In this document: in pieces, positions 1 through 7,963 of the stretch
Layout of the letters: each line of letters opens with the position of its first letter
Position numbering within the stretch: position 1 is the stretch's first letter
DNA from: Sphingomonas sp. CCH9-E2
GTDB lineage: Bacteria; Pseudomonadota; Alphaproteobacteria; Sphingomonadales; Sphingomonadaceae
Direction of reading: 5' to 3'
NCBI RefSeq assembly: GCF_001557215.1
Contig: NZ_LSJM01000128.1
Location: 1-29,171, forward strand
DNA length: 29,171 nucleotides
The notes under the pieces: model-generated
The model's database searches: none
What the model was told of the DNA's origin: nothing
Seen by the model: only the letters and a program-made list of their open reading frames with translations
Program-made: the position numbers and the translations under genes

Positions 1-752
1 GCAGGCTCGACGCCGATTCCGACGACGACGGCGTCGCAATCGAGCCGCTCGCCGCCGTCCAGCGTAACGCCGCGGACGAGGCCCCCTTCCCGCTCGAAAC
101 GCTCCGGCATGCGGCCGAAATGCGCCTCGACGCCGCGCTCGGCATGGGCGCGGGCGAGCCAGGCGCCGGCAACGCTGCCGAAGCTGCGCAGCATCGGCGT
201 CGGCGCCGGTTCGACCGCCACCACGCGGGCGCCGGCCCGGGTCGCGGTGGCGGCGACCTCCGCGCCGATCACGCCCATCCCGACGACGAGGATTCGCGCG
301 CCCGGAGTCAGGGCGCCGGCGAGCCGAGCGGCGTCGTCGCGAGTGCGAAGATAATGGACGTTGGCCGCGCCCTCCAGCGCGGGCAGCCGCCGCGGCCGCG
401 AGCCGGTCGCGAGGAGGAAGGCGTCGGCCTGGACATCGCTTCCGTCGGAAAGGCGGACTTCTCGGGCGCGGAGGTCTAGGCTCTCGGCCTTGACCCCGAG
501 CCGCGCCTCGATGCGATTGGCTTCATACCAGTCGGCGGGGCGGAGCAGGATCGCCGATTCGTCCCCGCCCGGCCACAGATAGTCTTTGGAGAGCGGCGGC
601 CGCTGATAGGGGAGCCAGGGCTCCTCGCCGATCAGCAGGACCCGGCCGTCGAAGCCCCGCGCGCGCAGAGTTTCGGCGGCCCGGGCGCCGGCTAGGCTGG
701 CGCCGATGATGGCGACGGTCCGGATCACCCTGGTGTCTTTAGGCTCGTTCAC
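1..752 (-). CDS. Ferredoxin reductase of a Rieske oxygenase system, FAD-dependent (C-terminus beyond window)
   Basis: The minus strand is open from position 752 through base 1 without a stop; about 250 residues of a family usually near 400 are present. The N-terminus has the FAD dinucleotide fold (TVAIIGASLAGARAAETL), then the family motif YQRPPLSKDYL, then ATGSRPRRLP, and a second NAD(P)H-binding fold LVVGMGVIGAEVAA. This is the layout of BphA4/HcaD-type reductases, which pass electrons from NAD(P)H to a Rieske ferredoxin. The only Rieske ferredoxin in the window is at 11422-11754 and the oxygenase at 15330-17210, so this is their likely partner. Both possible starts are GTG: 752 and, in frame, 728. 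The 752 start lies in a hairpin (742-775), so 728 may be the true one. It lies 29 bases behind the TonB receptor gene on the same strand. Family is sure; the partner assignment is inference. Confidence 0.9.
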   Translation of the reverse strand, partial: MNEPKDTRVIRTVAIIGASLAGARAAETLRARGFDGRVLLIGEEPWLPYQRPPLSKDYLWPGGDESAILLRPADWYEANRIEARLGVKAESLDLRAREVRLSDGSDVQADAFLLATGSRPRRLPALEGAANVHYLRTRDDAARLAGALTPGARILVVGMGVIGAEVAATATRAGARVVAVEPAPTPMLRSFGSVAGAWLARAHAERGVEAHFGRMPERFEREGGLVRGVTLDGGERLDCDAVVVGIGVEP

Positions 753-775
753 GGGCAAGCTACCGCGAACGAGCC
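742..775 (-). terminator. Stem-loop between TonB receptor and ferredoxin reductase genes
   Basis: GGCTCGTTC (742-750) and GAACGAGCC (767-775) form a perfect 9-bp inverted repeat. A further CGG/CCG pairing (752-754 with 763-765) continues the stem after one mismatch. No T-run follows on either strand, so it is not a classical intrinsic terminator. It could be a processing or mRNA-stability stem or a weak terminator. It includes the upstream candidate GTG start (752) of the reductase, which would hide that start in the RNA. Confidence 0.45.
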
Positions 776-781
776 CATCAG

Positions 782-3010
782 TTAGAAACGATATTCGAGG
801 CCGACGCCGACGCGGCGGGGGCGCTCGTAGATGATGTAGGTGCCCTGCGGCCCCGGCGAGATCTGCTGCGCGACCTTGGCGTTGGTCAGGTTGCTGGCGA
901 AGAGCCGGAGGGTCAGCTGCTCGTCGGCCGTGGTCCAGCCGAGCTCGCCCGACAGGATCGTATAGGGATCCTGCGAGAGCGCGTTCAGATAGTCATAATA
1001 CACCCGCGAGCTGCGGAAAAGATTGCCGGCCAGATGCCCGCGCCCGCCGGCCATGTCCCACTGATAATTGCCGCCGGCGTTGATCGTGAATTCGGGCGTG
1101 CGCACCAGCTGGTTGCCGGCGACGTCCGCCGAACCGACGATGTTGCCGCCCGTCGGCCGCGGCGTGAACACCTGGGCGTTGGGGAATTCGTCATATTTGG
1201 CGTTGGTGTAAGCCAGAGCCAGACGCAGAGTGAGATCGTCGACGGGCTGCGCGGTGGTTTCGAACTCGCCGCCCCAGATCTTCGCCTTGGCGGCGTTCTG
1301 AAGGATGAACGCGCCAGTGGTCGCCCGGGCGGTCGCCTGCAGATCGTCATATCTGTAGTGGAAGAAGGCAAGGTTGGTGCGGAGCCAAAGCAAGGGATCC
1401 GCCTTGATGCCGATCTCGGCCGCCTTGATCGTCTCCGGATCGACCGCGGTGGGCGCCGTGCCGAAGGTGTTGAAGACGCCGCTTTTGAAGCCCGTGCCGT
1501 AGCTGGCGTAGATATTGGCATCGTCGGTGAACTGGTAGCGAAGCGCGGCGCGATAGGTGAATTTGTTGAAATTGGCTTCCGCCATTCCGAAAGGCAGCTG
1601 GTTGTTGTTCACCTTCTGCGAGAAGCGGCGCTCCTCGGTCGTGTAGCGGCCGCCCAGAGTGAGGAAGAGCGAGGTGCCGAAGCGGTAGGTGCCTTCCGCG
1701 AAGGCCGAGTAGGAGGTCGTCTCCGCCCTCGGCGAGAGCAGGGTCGGGACGACCGGGGCCGTCGGAGAGGTCCGGTTGACGATGGTGACCGGCTGGGTGC
1801 CCTCCATGAAATAGCCATAGGCGCCAACGATCCAGGTGAGCGGGCCGTTGCCGGCCGAGAGCAGCCGGATCTCCTGGGTCAGCGTGCGCGGGAAGACGCG
1901 CATGAACGTCTCGCCGAGCAGGAGATTGGAAGCGTCGGAATCCGCCACCTGGTGGACCCGAGTCTTCATGTAGGCGCTGGTCGTTTCCAGATTTACGCCG
2001 CCGAGTTCGATGCGGGTGCGCAGCGAGAGATCGAGCCGGCTATAGTCGGAGACCGGGAGCGCGTTGAGCGACGCCTCCCAAGGCTGGTTCGGGAGGATGA
2101 CGCCGGCGAAGGGAGCGCCGGCGGAATTGCCCTGGAAGGGCTGCTGCGAGGCCGTCTCGTCATTCGTGTCGACATAGGCGGCGGTGACGACCGCGCTGAT
2201 ATTGTCCTGCTCGAAGAGAAGCTTGCCGCGCACCGAGGCGACGCGAGTCTCGCCGAACGGCTCCCCGCCGCTGAGATTGGTGATGTAGCCGTCATTCTTG
2301 CGGTAGAGGAGCGCGAGATCGGCGGCGATGTTCTCGGTGAGGCCGCCGGTGACATAGCCGCGCAGATCGATGTCGCTCGCATCCTCGCGCATGCGGCCGT
2401 AGCGGGCGGCGATACGGCCGCGGGCCCGGAAGCTCGGATCCGGCGTGATCACGTTGACCAGGCCGCCGGTGGCGTTGCGGCCGAAGACCGTGCCCTGCGG
2501 GCCGCGAAGCACCTCGACGCGGGAGACTTCAACGAGGTCGATCTGGGTGGAATAGGGATCGCCCTGATAGACGCCGTCGACATAGACGGCGACATTGGCT
2601 TCGTCGCCGACCGAGAGGCCGCTCGAGCCGACGCCGCGAATGCTCGGCTGCATGACGTTCTGGTTGCGGCCGCCGTTGAAGTTCGGGATCACCTGGGTGA
2701 GCGTGCGGACGTCGCGGACGCCGGACTCGGCGATGCTGTTGCCCGAGATCGCGGTCACGGTGACCGGAATCTCCTGGAGACGCTCCTCGCGCCGCGTGGC
2801 GGTGACGACGATGTCCTCAAGGCCGGCCTCGGCCTCTTCGGTCGGCGCCGCGCCGGGCGTGGTGACGGCGTCGGAGGTTGCCTGCTCCTCGGCCGGATCG
2901 GCCATATCCTGCTGGTCGGCCGCGTCCGCGGCGGGCTGGGCGTGGCTGATCGAGGCGATGCTGACCGAGCCAAGAAGGGCTGTTGTATACGCCATAGTCC
3001 GGAACCGCAT
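782..3010 (-). CDS. TonB-dependent outer-membrane receptor
   Basis: About 742 residues, the usual length of the family. The start at 3010 (MRFRTMAYTTALL) gives a clear Sec signal peptide ending SHA|Q and has GGGGAGAG upstream; an in-frame ATG at 3076 would add 22 charged residues before the signal and is less likely. A TonB-box/plug start typical of sphingomonad receptors follows (EDIVVTATRREERLQEIPVT), then the plug with VYVDGVYQGDPY and VEVLRGPQGTVFGRNATGG, a long beta-barrel, and the terminal YRF with final aromatic residue. Such receptors use TonB energy to import siderophores or, in sphingomonads, often hydrophobic or aromatic substrates. The gene follows the mhpB-like gene but has its own candidate promoter and operator (3102-3141). 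Substrate uptake for this pathway is a reasonable inference; the ligand is unknown. Confidence 0.93.
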   Translation of the reverse strand: MRFRTMAYTTALLGSVSIASISHAQPAADAADQQDMADPAEEQATSDAVTTPGAAPTEEAEAGLEDIVVTATRREERLQEIPVTVTAISGNSIAESGVRDVRTLTQVIPNFNGGRNQNVMQPSIRGVGSSGLSVGDEANVAVYVDGVYQGDPYSTQIDLVEVSRVEVLRGPQGTVFGRNATGGLVNVITPDPSFRARGRIAARYGRMREDASDIDLRGYVTGGLTENIAADLALLYRKNDGYITNLSGGEPFGETRVASVRGKLLFEQDNISAVVTAAYVDTNDETASQQPFQGNSAGAPFAGVILPNQPWEASLNALPVSDYSRLDLSLRTRIELGGVNLETTSAYMKTRVHQVADSDASNLLLGETFMRVFPRTLTQEIRLLSAGNGPLTWIVGAYGYFMEGTQPVTIVNRTSPTAPVVPTLLSPRAETTSYSAFAEGTYRFGTSLFLTLGGRYTTEERRFSQKVNNNQLPFGMAEANFNKFTYRAALRYQFTDDANIYASYGTGFKSGVFNTFGTAPTAVDPETIKAAEIGIKADPLLWLRTNLAFFHYRYDDLQATARATTGAFILQNAAKAKIWGGEFETTAQPVDDLTLRLALAYTNAKYDEFPNAQVFTPRPTGGNIVGSADVAGNQLVRTPEFTINAGGNYQWDMAGGRGHLAGNLFRSSRVYYDYLNALSQDPYTILSGELGWTTADEQLTLRLFASNLTNAKVAQQISPGPQGTYIIYERPRRVGVGLEYRF

Positions 3011-3101
3011 TCCCACTCTCCCCAACGGCCCCCTCAGGGCCTTCTCTGATGCCTCTCCGGGCAAATCTCCCCGCACCGAAACGCTCGATACGAGCTAAAC
3101 A

Positions 3102-3115
3102 ATACGCATGAGTAT
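3102..3115. promoter_or_regulatory. Operator A: ATAC-N6-GTAT palindrome upstream of the TonB receptor
   Basis: ATACGCATGAGTAT is a palindrome with arms ATAC/GTAT and an inner CATG. It lies 92 bases before the receptor start at 3010. On the minus strand TTGACA (3141 to 3136) could be a -35 box, in which case the palindrome covers the -10 region. The same kind of site occurs at five other places in the window, and this copy agrees at 12 of 14 positions with the one at 24547-24560. Operator function is inferred from position and recurrence. Confidence 0.55.
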
Positions 3116-3157
3116 GTTGCAAAACCTCGAATGGGTGTCAAGCGCCTTTCCGGAGCT

Positions 3158-4096
3158 TCAGACCGAGCGCGCGCTGAAATGCGCCACGCCCGCGATCCAC
3201 CCGGGCGCCGGGGCATAGTCGCGCTGGACCACCTCGAACGGCCCCGCGCTCGCCATCGCCGCGGTCGCCGCGACCCAGGCGAGCAGCTCGTTGGCGCCCG
3301 ATCCGGCGACCTCGTCGACCTGCTCGGCGGTGAAGGCGTCGAGCGTCGCCCAGTCCTGTCGCTCCAGAAGGTCGAGAACCTCCGCATCCCAGCCGGGGTT
3401 GAGCGGCCGGACAGGTCCCTCCCCCTTCGCCGCGGCGGCCGCGACCGTGGCGATCCGCCCTTCCCGCTCGGCCTGCTGCTCCGCCGTCATCTTAGCCCCG
3501 ATCAGGCGGCTGCGGACCTCGGGCGGCGCGGTCTCGATGCGCGGGACGAGCGGATCGTGGGACAATCCGCCCGAGGCGGCGAACAGGATCCGCTTGCCCG
3601 AACTACTCGCGAACCGCCCCACCGCCTCGCCGAAAAGCCTTGCCCGCCTGTAGGTGGGCAAAGGCGGCGCGGCGCAGTTCACGAAGATCGGGACGAGAGG
3701 GTAGAGGTCGGCGCGGCCGAACAGCATCTCCCACAATTGGACGAAGCCATGATCGACCACCATGTCGTAGGAAAGGGCGGCGTCGATGTCGGCGGCGCGG
3801 ACCGCGTCGAGAAGCGCCAGCGCGCTGGTCTTGTCGACCGGCAGCGCCTCGGCCCGCGTCGACCAGTCGCCATAGGAGCGGGCCTCGGCGCCGACGCAGA
3901 AGCTCGGCATCAGCGCGTAGCTGAAACCGTGGAAATGATCGGGCGAGAATTGGACGATGAGGTCCGGCTCGAACGCTTCCACCAGCGCCCGCATCCGATC
4001 GAAGGACGCCCGCACCGCCGCGCAGACCGCCTCCTCCGCCAGCGTGCCGTCCAGCATTACCGGCGAGTGGGAGGCGCAGGCGAGAGCGAAGGGCAT
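3158..4096 (-). CDS. mhpB: MhpB-type 2,3-dihydroxyphenylpropionate 1,2-dioxygenase (class III extradiol)
   Basis: Encodes 312 residues, as in E. coli MhpB (about 314). The start at 4096 gives MPFALACASHSPVML, matching the family N-terminus; the longer reading to 4189 is overlap with the upstream gene. Conserved residues are visible: His10 (ASHSP) and His54 (SPDHFHGF) as likely iron ligands, His116 (VDHGF) and His180 (GGLSH) matching the acid-base histidines of MhpB, and PLNPGWD and WIAGVAHFSAR near the C-terminus. The enzyme opens a catechol carrying a carboxylated side chain next to the two hydroxyls, using Fe(II) and O2. The start overlaps the stop of the hydrolase gene (TGATG), so they are translationally coupled. 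The exact substrate may differ from dihydroxyphenylpropionate, since the hydroxylase here is HpaB-type rather than MhpA. Confidence 0.9.
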   Translation of the reverse strand: MPFALACASHSPVMLDGTLAEEAVCAAVRASFDRMRALVEAFEPDLIVQFSPDHFHGFSYALMPSFCVGAEARSYGDWSTRAEALPVDKTSALALLDAVRAADIDAALSYDMVVDHGFVQLWEMLFGRADLYPLVPIFVNCAAPPLPTYRRARLFGEAVGRFASSSGKRILFAASGGLSHDPLVPRIETAPPEVRSRLIGAKMTAEQQAEREGRIATVAAAAAKGEGPVRPLNPGWDAEVLDLLERQDWATLDAFTAEQVDEVAGSGANELLAWVAATAAMASAGPFEVVQRDYAPAPGWIAGVAHFSARSV

Positions 4097-4974
4097 CAGC
4101 CGAGCGTCTCGACCCGGTGGCCGAGCAGGAAATCGATGTGGATGCGGTTGAACGTCTCGGGGTCCTCGAACTGCGGCCAGTGGCCGCATTCCGGCATCAC
4201 GACGAACCGGGCGCCCGGGATCATGTCGGCGATCTGCTTGCCCTCGGTCGGCGTGGCGGTGGGATCGTGCGACGTCCAGAGCACCAGCGCCGGCGCCTCG
4301 ATTCGCGCATAATCCTCGGCCGTGAACATGTTGCGGCGGCGGATCTCCATCTCCTGCAGGCAGAGGATGCTGCGCATTACCTCGGCATAGCCGGGCTGCG
4401 AATAGACTGTCTGGCGGGTGGCGATGAGATCGTCATGGACCTTGGCGGGATCGTGCATCAGCATTTCGAGCCGCTTACGGATGAATTCCCAGTCGGGCTG
4501 CTCCACCGCGCGCATCGACAGCGTCTTTATCCGCTCCATCACCTCGGGATGCGCGGTCCAGCCGCCGGTGGTGTTGAGCACCACCCGATCGACCGCCTCG
4601 GGGTGGTGGATGGCGATGTAGCTGGCGATCCAGCCGCCGAGCGATTCCCCCGAGATCAGCGCGCTGGAGCGGCCGAGCGCCTTCATCACGGCGAGGGCGT
4701 GGGCGGCATATTGCGGGATCTGGTAATCGATCGCCGGCTTGTCGCTATAGCCGTGCCCGACGCTATCGAAGGCGACGGTCCAGAAATGCTCGCCATGGGC
4801 GCGAAGGTTGCGGACATAGGCTTCGGCATGGCCGCCGGTGCCGTGGAGGAGGAGGAGCAGCGGCTTGTCCTCGGATCCGCTCATCAGATAGCGGGTACGG
4901 ACGCCGTCGGCATCGACATAGCCCTGGCGGAATTCGAGCCCGATGAGGTCGGACCAGATGCTTTGATGGCTCAT
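4096..4974 (-). CDS. Alpha/beta hydrolase, meta-cleavage product hydrolase (MhpC-like)
   Basis: Encodes 292 residues from the ATG at 4974, which overlaps the stop of the flavin reductase gene by four bases (ATGA). The alpha/beta-hydrolase pattern is complete: oxyanion motif LLLHGTGGH, nucleophile Ser111 in GESLGG, Asp237 in SHDPTATP and His265 in ECGHWPQ. C-C bond hydrolases such as MhpC and BphD split the ring-fission product into 2-hydroxypenta-2,4-dienoate and a carboxylic acid. Placement directly before the mhpB-like dioxygenase supports that role for the ring product of this operon. A second, more DmpD/CumF-like hydrolase lies at 18354-19196, so the two probably serve different cleavage products. 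Confidence 0.85.
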   Translation of the reverse strand: MSHQSIWSDLIGLEFRQGYVDADGVRTRYLMSGSEDKPLLLLLHGTGGHAEAYVRNLRAHGEHFWTVAFDSVGHGYSDKPAIDYQIPQYAAHALAVMKALGRSSALISGESLGGWIASYIAIHHPEAVDRVVLNTTGGWTAHPEVMERIKTLSMRAVEQPDWEFIRKRLEMLMHDPAKVHDDLIATRQTVYSQPGYAEVMRSILCLQEMEIRRRNMFTAEDYARIEAPALVLWTSHDPTATPTEGKQIADMIPGARFVVMPECGHWPQFEDPETFNRIHIDFLLGHRVETLG

Positions 4975-5531
4975 TGACTGCTCCCCATGACGCGGCCCTC
5001 GGCCCCCGGCGTCGGGGTCCATTCCCGCGATAGACGATGATATTTTCCTTGCCAGTGCAGCAGCGGCCGCTTCGGCCAGTGGCGGACGCGAAGCACCTGC
5101 CCGACAAAGACGGCATGGTCGCCGCCGGCATATTCGTTGACCCGCTCGCATTCGATCCAGGCAAGCGCGCCCTGGAGCAGAGGTAGCCCGAACAGGCCGG
5201 CTTCGCAGGCGGCGCCGGCGAAGCGGTCCTCGCTAGCGCAGAAGCGGCGGGATTCCGCCTCCTGATCGTCGGAGAGGATATTCACCGCGAAATGACGCGC
5301 CTCGCTGAACAGGGGATAGGAGAAAGCGCTGCGGCGAAGGCTCCACTGCACCAGCGGCGGCTCCAGCGACAGCGAGGCGAAGGAGCTGACGGTGAGGCCG
5401 TAGGGCCTCCCCTCCCCGTCCAGGGTCGAGATGATCGCAACTCCGGTTGGGAACTGGCCCATGGCGACGCGGAACAGGCCGGGATCGATCGCCGGCGGCG
5501 TCTCGCCTTCGGGGAGCACCGCGCTTGTCAT
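4971..5531 (-). CDS. Flavin reductase component of two-component monooxygenase (HpaC-like)
   Basis: Encodes 186 residues, the usual size of the flavin reductase-like family (HpaC, PheA2). The family signature lies near residues 20-70: FPTGVAIISTLDGEGRPYGL, then TVSSFASLSLEPPLV, later AVNILSDDQE and GDHAVFVGQVLRV. It would use NAD(P)H to reduce FAD or FMN, which diffuses to the HpaB-type oxygenase encoded directly upstream. Its start overlaps the oxygenase stop by four bases (ATGA) and its own stop overlaps the hydrolase start, so stoichiometric expression is likely. Flavin and nicotinamide preference cannot be read from the sequence. Confidence 0.9.
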   Translation of the reverse strand: MTSAVLPEGETPPAIDPGLFRVAMGQFPTGVAIISTLDGEGRPYGLTVSSFASLSLEPPLVQWSLRRSAFSYPLFSEARHFAVNILSDDQEAESRRFCASEDRFAGAACEAGLFGLPLLQGALAWIECERVNEYAGGDHAVFVGQVLRVRHWPKRPLLHWQGKYHRLSREWTPTPGAEGRVMGSSQ

Positions 5532-7015
5532 GCCGCGCGGTCCACCGCCGAGGCTTGCCCGGGCGGGTCTCCGGCCAAGGCGAGCGCGGCATCGACGAGG
5601 CGGCGATAGTCGCTGTCGTCGACCGAGAGGTAGGCGCCGGCGAGATTGCGCACCGGATCGCCCGCATAATAGCGCTCATATTGGACGAGGCGCTGGCCGA
5701 AGGCTTCGCCGGCGAGATCCCAGGCGAGCTTGAACAGGCGGACCCGGTCGAGCGAGGAGAGCTTCGCGCCGCAATAATATTTGCCGGTGTCGCCGGCGAG
5801 CTCGGGAACCGCGAAATCGGCGCCCGACGGCATCAACATGAAGCCGCCGGCGCCGATCGTCTGCAGCACCTCGATCACTCGCGGATAGGCGCTCGCCATC
5901 ATGATCCTGAGATTGTGGAGGGGCGCGAGAGCCGGCCGCCAGCTGCCCGACGGCAGCCTTTCGGCCTCGGCCTCGGCGCGGGCGAGACCGCTCTTCAGAT
6001 GCTCGACGAAGCAGACGCATTCGCCGAGCATCTGCTGGACATGGAGGAAGCTGTCGGCGCCGGTCGCCCGCGCCACCGCCATCGCCAGCCCAGTGGCGAG
6101 CTGCATCTTCGCCAGCGCGCGGATGTTGGTCTGATAGGCGGTGTGGTTGCGGATCGAGGTGCGCGGATACATCTCCGCCGCCGCCTTGACGTTGCGATAG
6201 CAGAAGACGCGGTCCCAGGGCACGAAGACGTCGTTGAAGACGAGCAGCGCGTCATTCTCCTCGAAGCGGGTCGAGAGCGGATGATCGAAACTCGAGCGGC
6301 TGCCGTCGAGCGTATAGGGCTCGCGGCAGATCTGGCGCAGCCCGCGCGCGTCCGCCGCGATGGCGAAGATGACGGCATGGTCCTCGTCGCCGGGCTTCAG
6401 GCCCGGCAAATTGTACATCAGTATCTCGTCGGCGATGGGCCCAAGGGTCGCGATCATCCGCGCGCCGTTCATGATGATCCCTCCCTCGACCTCGGCGGTG
6501 ACGCGCAGGTGAAGGTCGCCGAGCTCGTGGCTCGCCTTGGTGCGATCGTTCTGCGGCGTGACCAGCGCATGGCTGAGGAACAGGTCGTTCTTGCGGACGA
6601 AGCGGTAATAAGCGTCGAGATGGTCGGCGAATTTCTGCCCGTCCTGGGCGAAGAAATCGCGGCTCTCCCAAAGCGCGAGCAAAGTCGCGTTCATGAAATC
6701 GGGCGAACGGCCGAGCAGGCCGAAGCTCGCCTCCGCCCAGAGCCGCATCCCCTCGCGGCGGCGGCGCAGATCGTCCGGCGACCGCGCCTCGAGGAAGGAG
6801 ATGCCGCAAGTCTCGCCGGTCTCCGGATCGGTGCCGGTCAGCCGGTCAGCATAGGCCGGCTCGAGCTGCATGTCGTAGAGCGCCGCGAGCTGCCGGGCGA
6901 CCGCCGCGAAAGCGGGGTGATCGGCGACGTTCGCCACCCGCTCTCCGCCCACCCACACCTCGCGGGGGCGGCTCCTCAGCCCCTCCAGATAATCGGCGCC
7001 GCTCCTGATACCCAT
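5528..7015 (-). CDS. HpaB-type FADH2-dependent aromatic hydroxylase, oxygenase component
   Basis: From the ATG at 7015 the product has 495 residues and starts MGIRSGADYLEGLRSRPREV, as do 4-hydroxyphenylacetate 3-monooxygenase oxygenase subunits; an in-frame ATG at 7072 would add 19 residues lacking in the family and has no clear ribosome site. Family features include VTPQNDRTKAS, GARMIATLGPIADE, FVPWDRVFCYRN, and the C-terminal GDTGKYYCG. Such enzymes take FADH2 from a separate reductase and add an ortho hydroxyl to a phenol, producing a catechol. The next genes encode the reductase, a hydrolase and an extradiol dioxygenase, so this probably starts the pathway branch. The natural phenol is unknown; 4-hydroxyphenylacetate is only one possibility. 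Confidence 0.88.
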   Translation of the reverse strand: MGIRSGADYLEGLRSRPREVWVGGERVANVADHPAFAAVARQLAALYDMQLEPAYADRLTGTDPETGETCGISFLEARSPDDLRRRREGMRLWAEASFGLLGRSPDFMNATLLALWESRDFFAQDGQKFADHLDAYYRFVRKNDLFLSHALVTPQNDRTKASHELGDLHLRVTAEVEGGIIMNGARMIATLGPIADEILMYNLPGLKPGDEDHAVIFAIAADARGLRQICREPYTLDGSRSSFDHPLSTRFEENDALLVFNDVFVPWDRVFCYRNVKAAAEMYPRTSIRNHTAYQTNIRALAKMQLATGLAMAVARATGADSFLHVQQMLGECVCFVEHLKSGLARAEAEAERLPSGSWRPALAPLHNLRIMMASAYPRVIEVLQTIGAGGFMLMPSGADFAVPELAGDTGKYYCGAKLSSLDRVRLFKLAWDLAGEAFGQRLVQYERYYAGDPVRNLAGAYLSVDDSDYRRLVDAALALAGDPPGQASAVDRAA

Positions 7016-7112
7016 CCCGCTTTTCCACTCCGTTCGAAGGCGGTCTGGCACCGCCCTTGCCTGCCTATTCATTCGGCCGCGGCAGCGGGCGCTTCAACGG
7101 CGGAGTCGGAAA

Positions 7113-7129
7113 TGTTCATGGTGCGAACA
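7113..7129. promoter_or_regulatory. Palindrome TGTTC-N7-GAACA, candidate IclR operator of the hydroxylase operon
   Basis: TGTTC (7113-7117) and GAACA (7125-7129) are separated by seven bases. The site lies between the end of the IclR gene (7133) and the hydroxylase start (7015). The inner 15 bases, GTTC-N7-GAAC, have the spacing known for PcaR/PobR-type IclR activators (GTTC-N7-GNAC). It differs from the ATAC-N6-GTAT sites elsewhere in the window. Binding by the neighbouring IclR protein is inference. Confidence 0.45.
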
Positions 7130-7132
7130 GCG

Positions 7133-7924
7133 TCAGGGAATGTCCGGCTGTTCGTCGAGCCGGCGCTCGATCGCGGCGATGCAGGCGCGAAGCGGCGGCA
7201 ACAGGGTGGAGGCGGCGGCCTCGGTGGAGAGAGCGGAGCGGAAATAGACGATGTTCACCGCCCCCACCGCCCGGGATCTTCGGCGGACCGGCAGCGCGAT
7301 CGCGCTTATGTTCGCCTCGATGAGGCCGTCGCTATAGCCGTAGCCGCGCTCCCGGACCCTCTCCAGCATCCGCTCCAAGGCCTGACGGTCTTCCGTCTCC
7401 GCCGCATCCTCTCCACTCGAGGCGCGGACCGACTCGAGCGCCTGGTCGAGTTCCCTGGGAGACATGGCGGCGAGCAGCGCTCGGCCGAGCGCGGAGCGGG
7501 CGATCGGCCGGTGCTGGCCGACCAGCCGCCGGAAGAAGGTCATGCTGGTCAGTCTATGGGTCGAGGCGAGAATGGTCAGCCGCCCGGCGACGAGCGCGGC
7601 ATAGTCGCTCGGCCAGCCGACCTCGGCGACGAGGCCGTCAAGCTCCTCCTGGGCGATCTGGAGGGCGAGATCGTCGCTGCGGATGCCGAGGCCGATGCTG
7701 CCGAGCTTGCCGGCGAGGAAGTAGCGGCCGTCGTCGGGTCGCCGCACCGCATAGCCCGAGGCGACAAGCGTGGCGAGGAGCCGGTAGACGGTCGAGCGAT
7801 CGATCGCGGTGCGGCGCGCGAGCTCGGAAGGGGTCGACCAGCCGAGATCCGCCATCGCATCGAGCAGCGCGAGCCCGCGCTCGAGCGAGCGCACCTCGCG
7901 ATAGGGCGTCCCTTCCGCGCTCAC
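7133..7924 (-). CDS. IclR-family transcriptional regulator
   Basis: Encodes 263 residues from a GTG start at 7924. An N-terminal winged helix-turn-helix spans about residues 10-72 (VRSLERGLALLDAMADLG, then SELARRTAIDRSTVYRLLAT and the wing GRYFLAGKLGSIG). The C-terminal effector domain has the family elements RPIARSALGRALLA and ISAIALPVRRRS. IclR regulators of aromatic pathways (MhpR, PcaR, PobR) are usually effector-dependent activators encoded beside their target genes, which fits its place directly upstream of the hydroxylase/mhpB-like operon on the same strand. The effector is probably the aromatic substrate or a ring-cleavage intermediate, but that is inference. It lies 39 bases after the TetR gene, so the two may be cotranscribed. 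Confidence 0.92.
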   Translation of the reverse strand: MSAEGTPYREVRSLERGLALLDAMADLGWSTPSELARRTAIDRSTVYRLLATLVASGYAVRRPDDGRYFLAGKLGSIGLGIRSDDLALQIAQEELDGLVAEVGWPSDYAALVAGRLTILASTHRLTSMTFFRRLVGQHRPIARSALGRALLAAMSPRELDQALESVRASSGEDAAETEDRQALERMLERVRERGYGYSDGLIEANISAIALPVRRRSRAVGAVNIVYFRSALSTEAAASTLLPPLRACIAAIERRLDEQPDIP

Positions 7925-7963
7925 CCGGCGCGGCGAGGATGCGCGGGCCCAGGCGGCGCCGGG

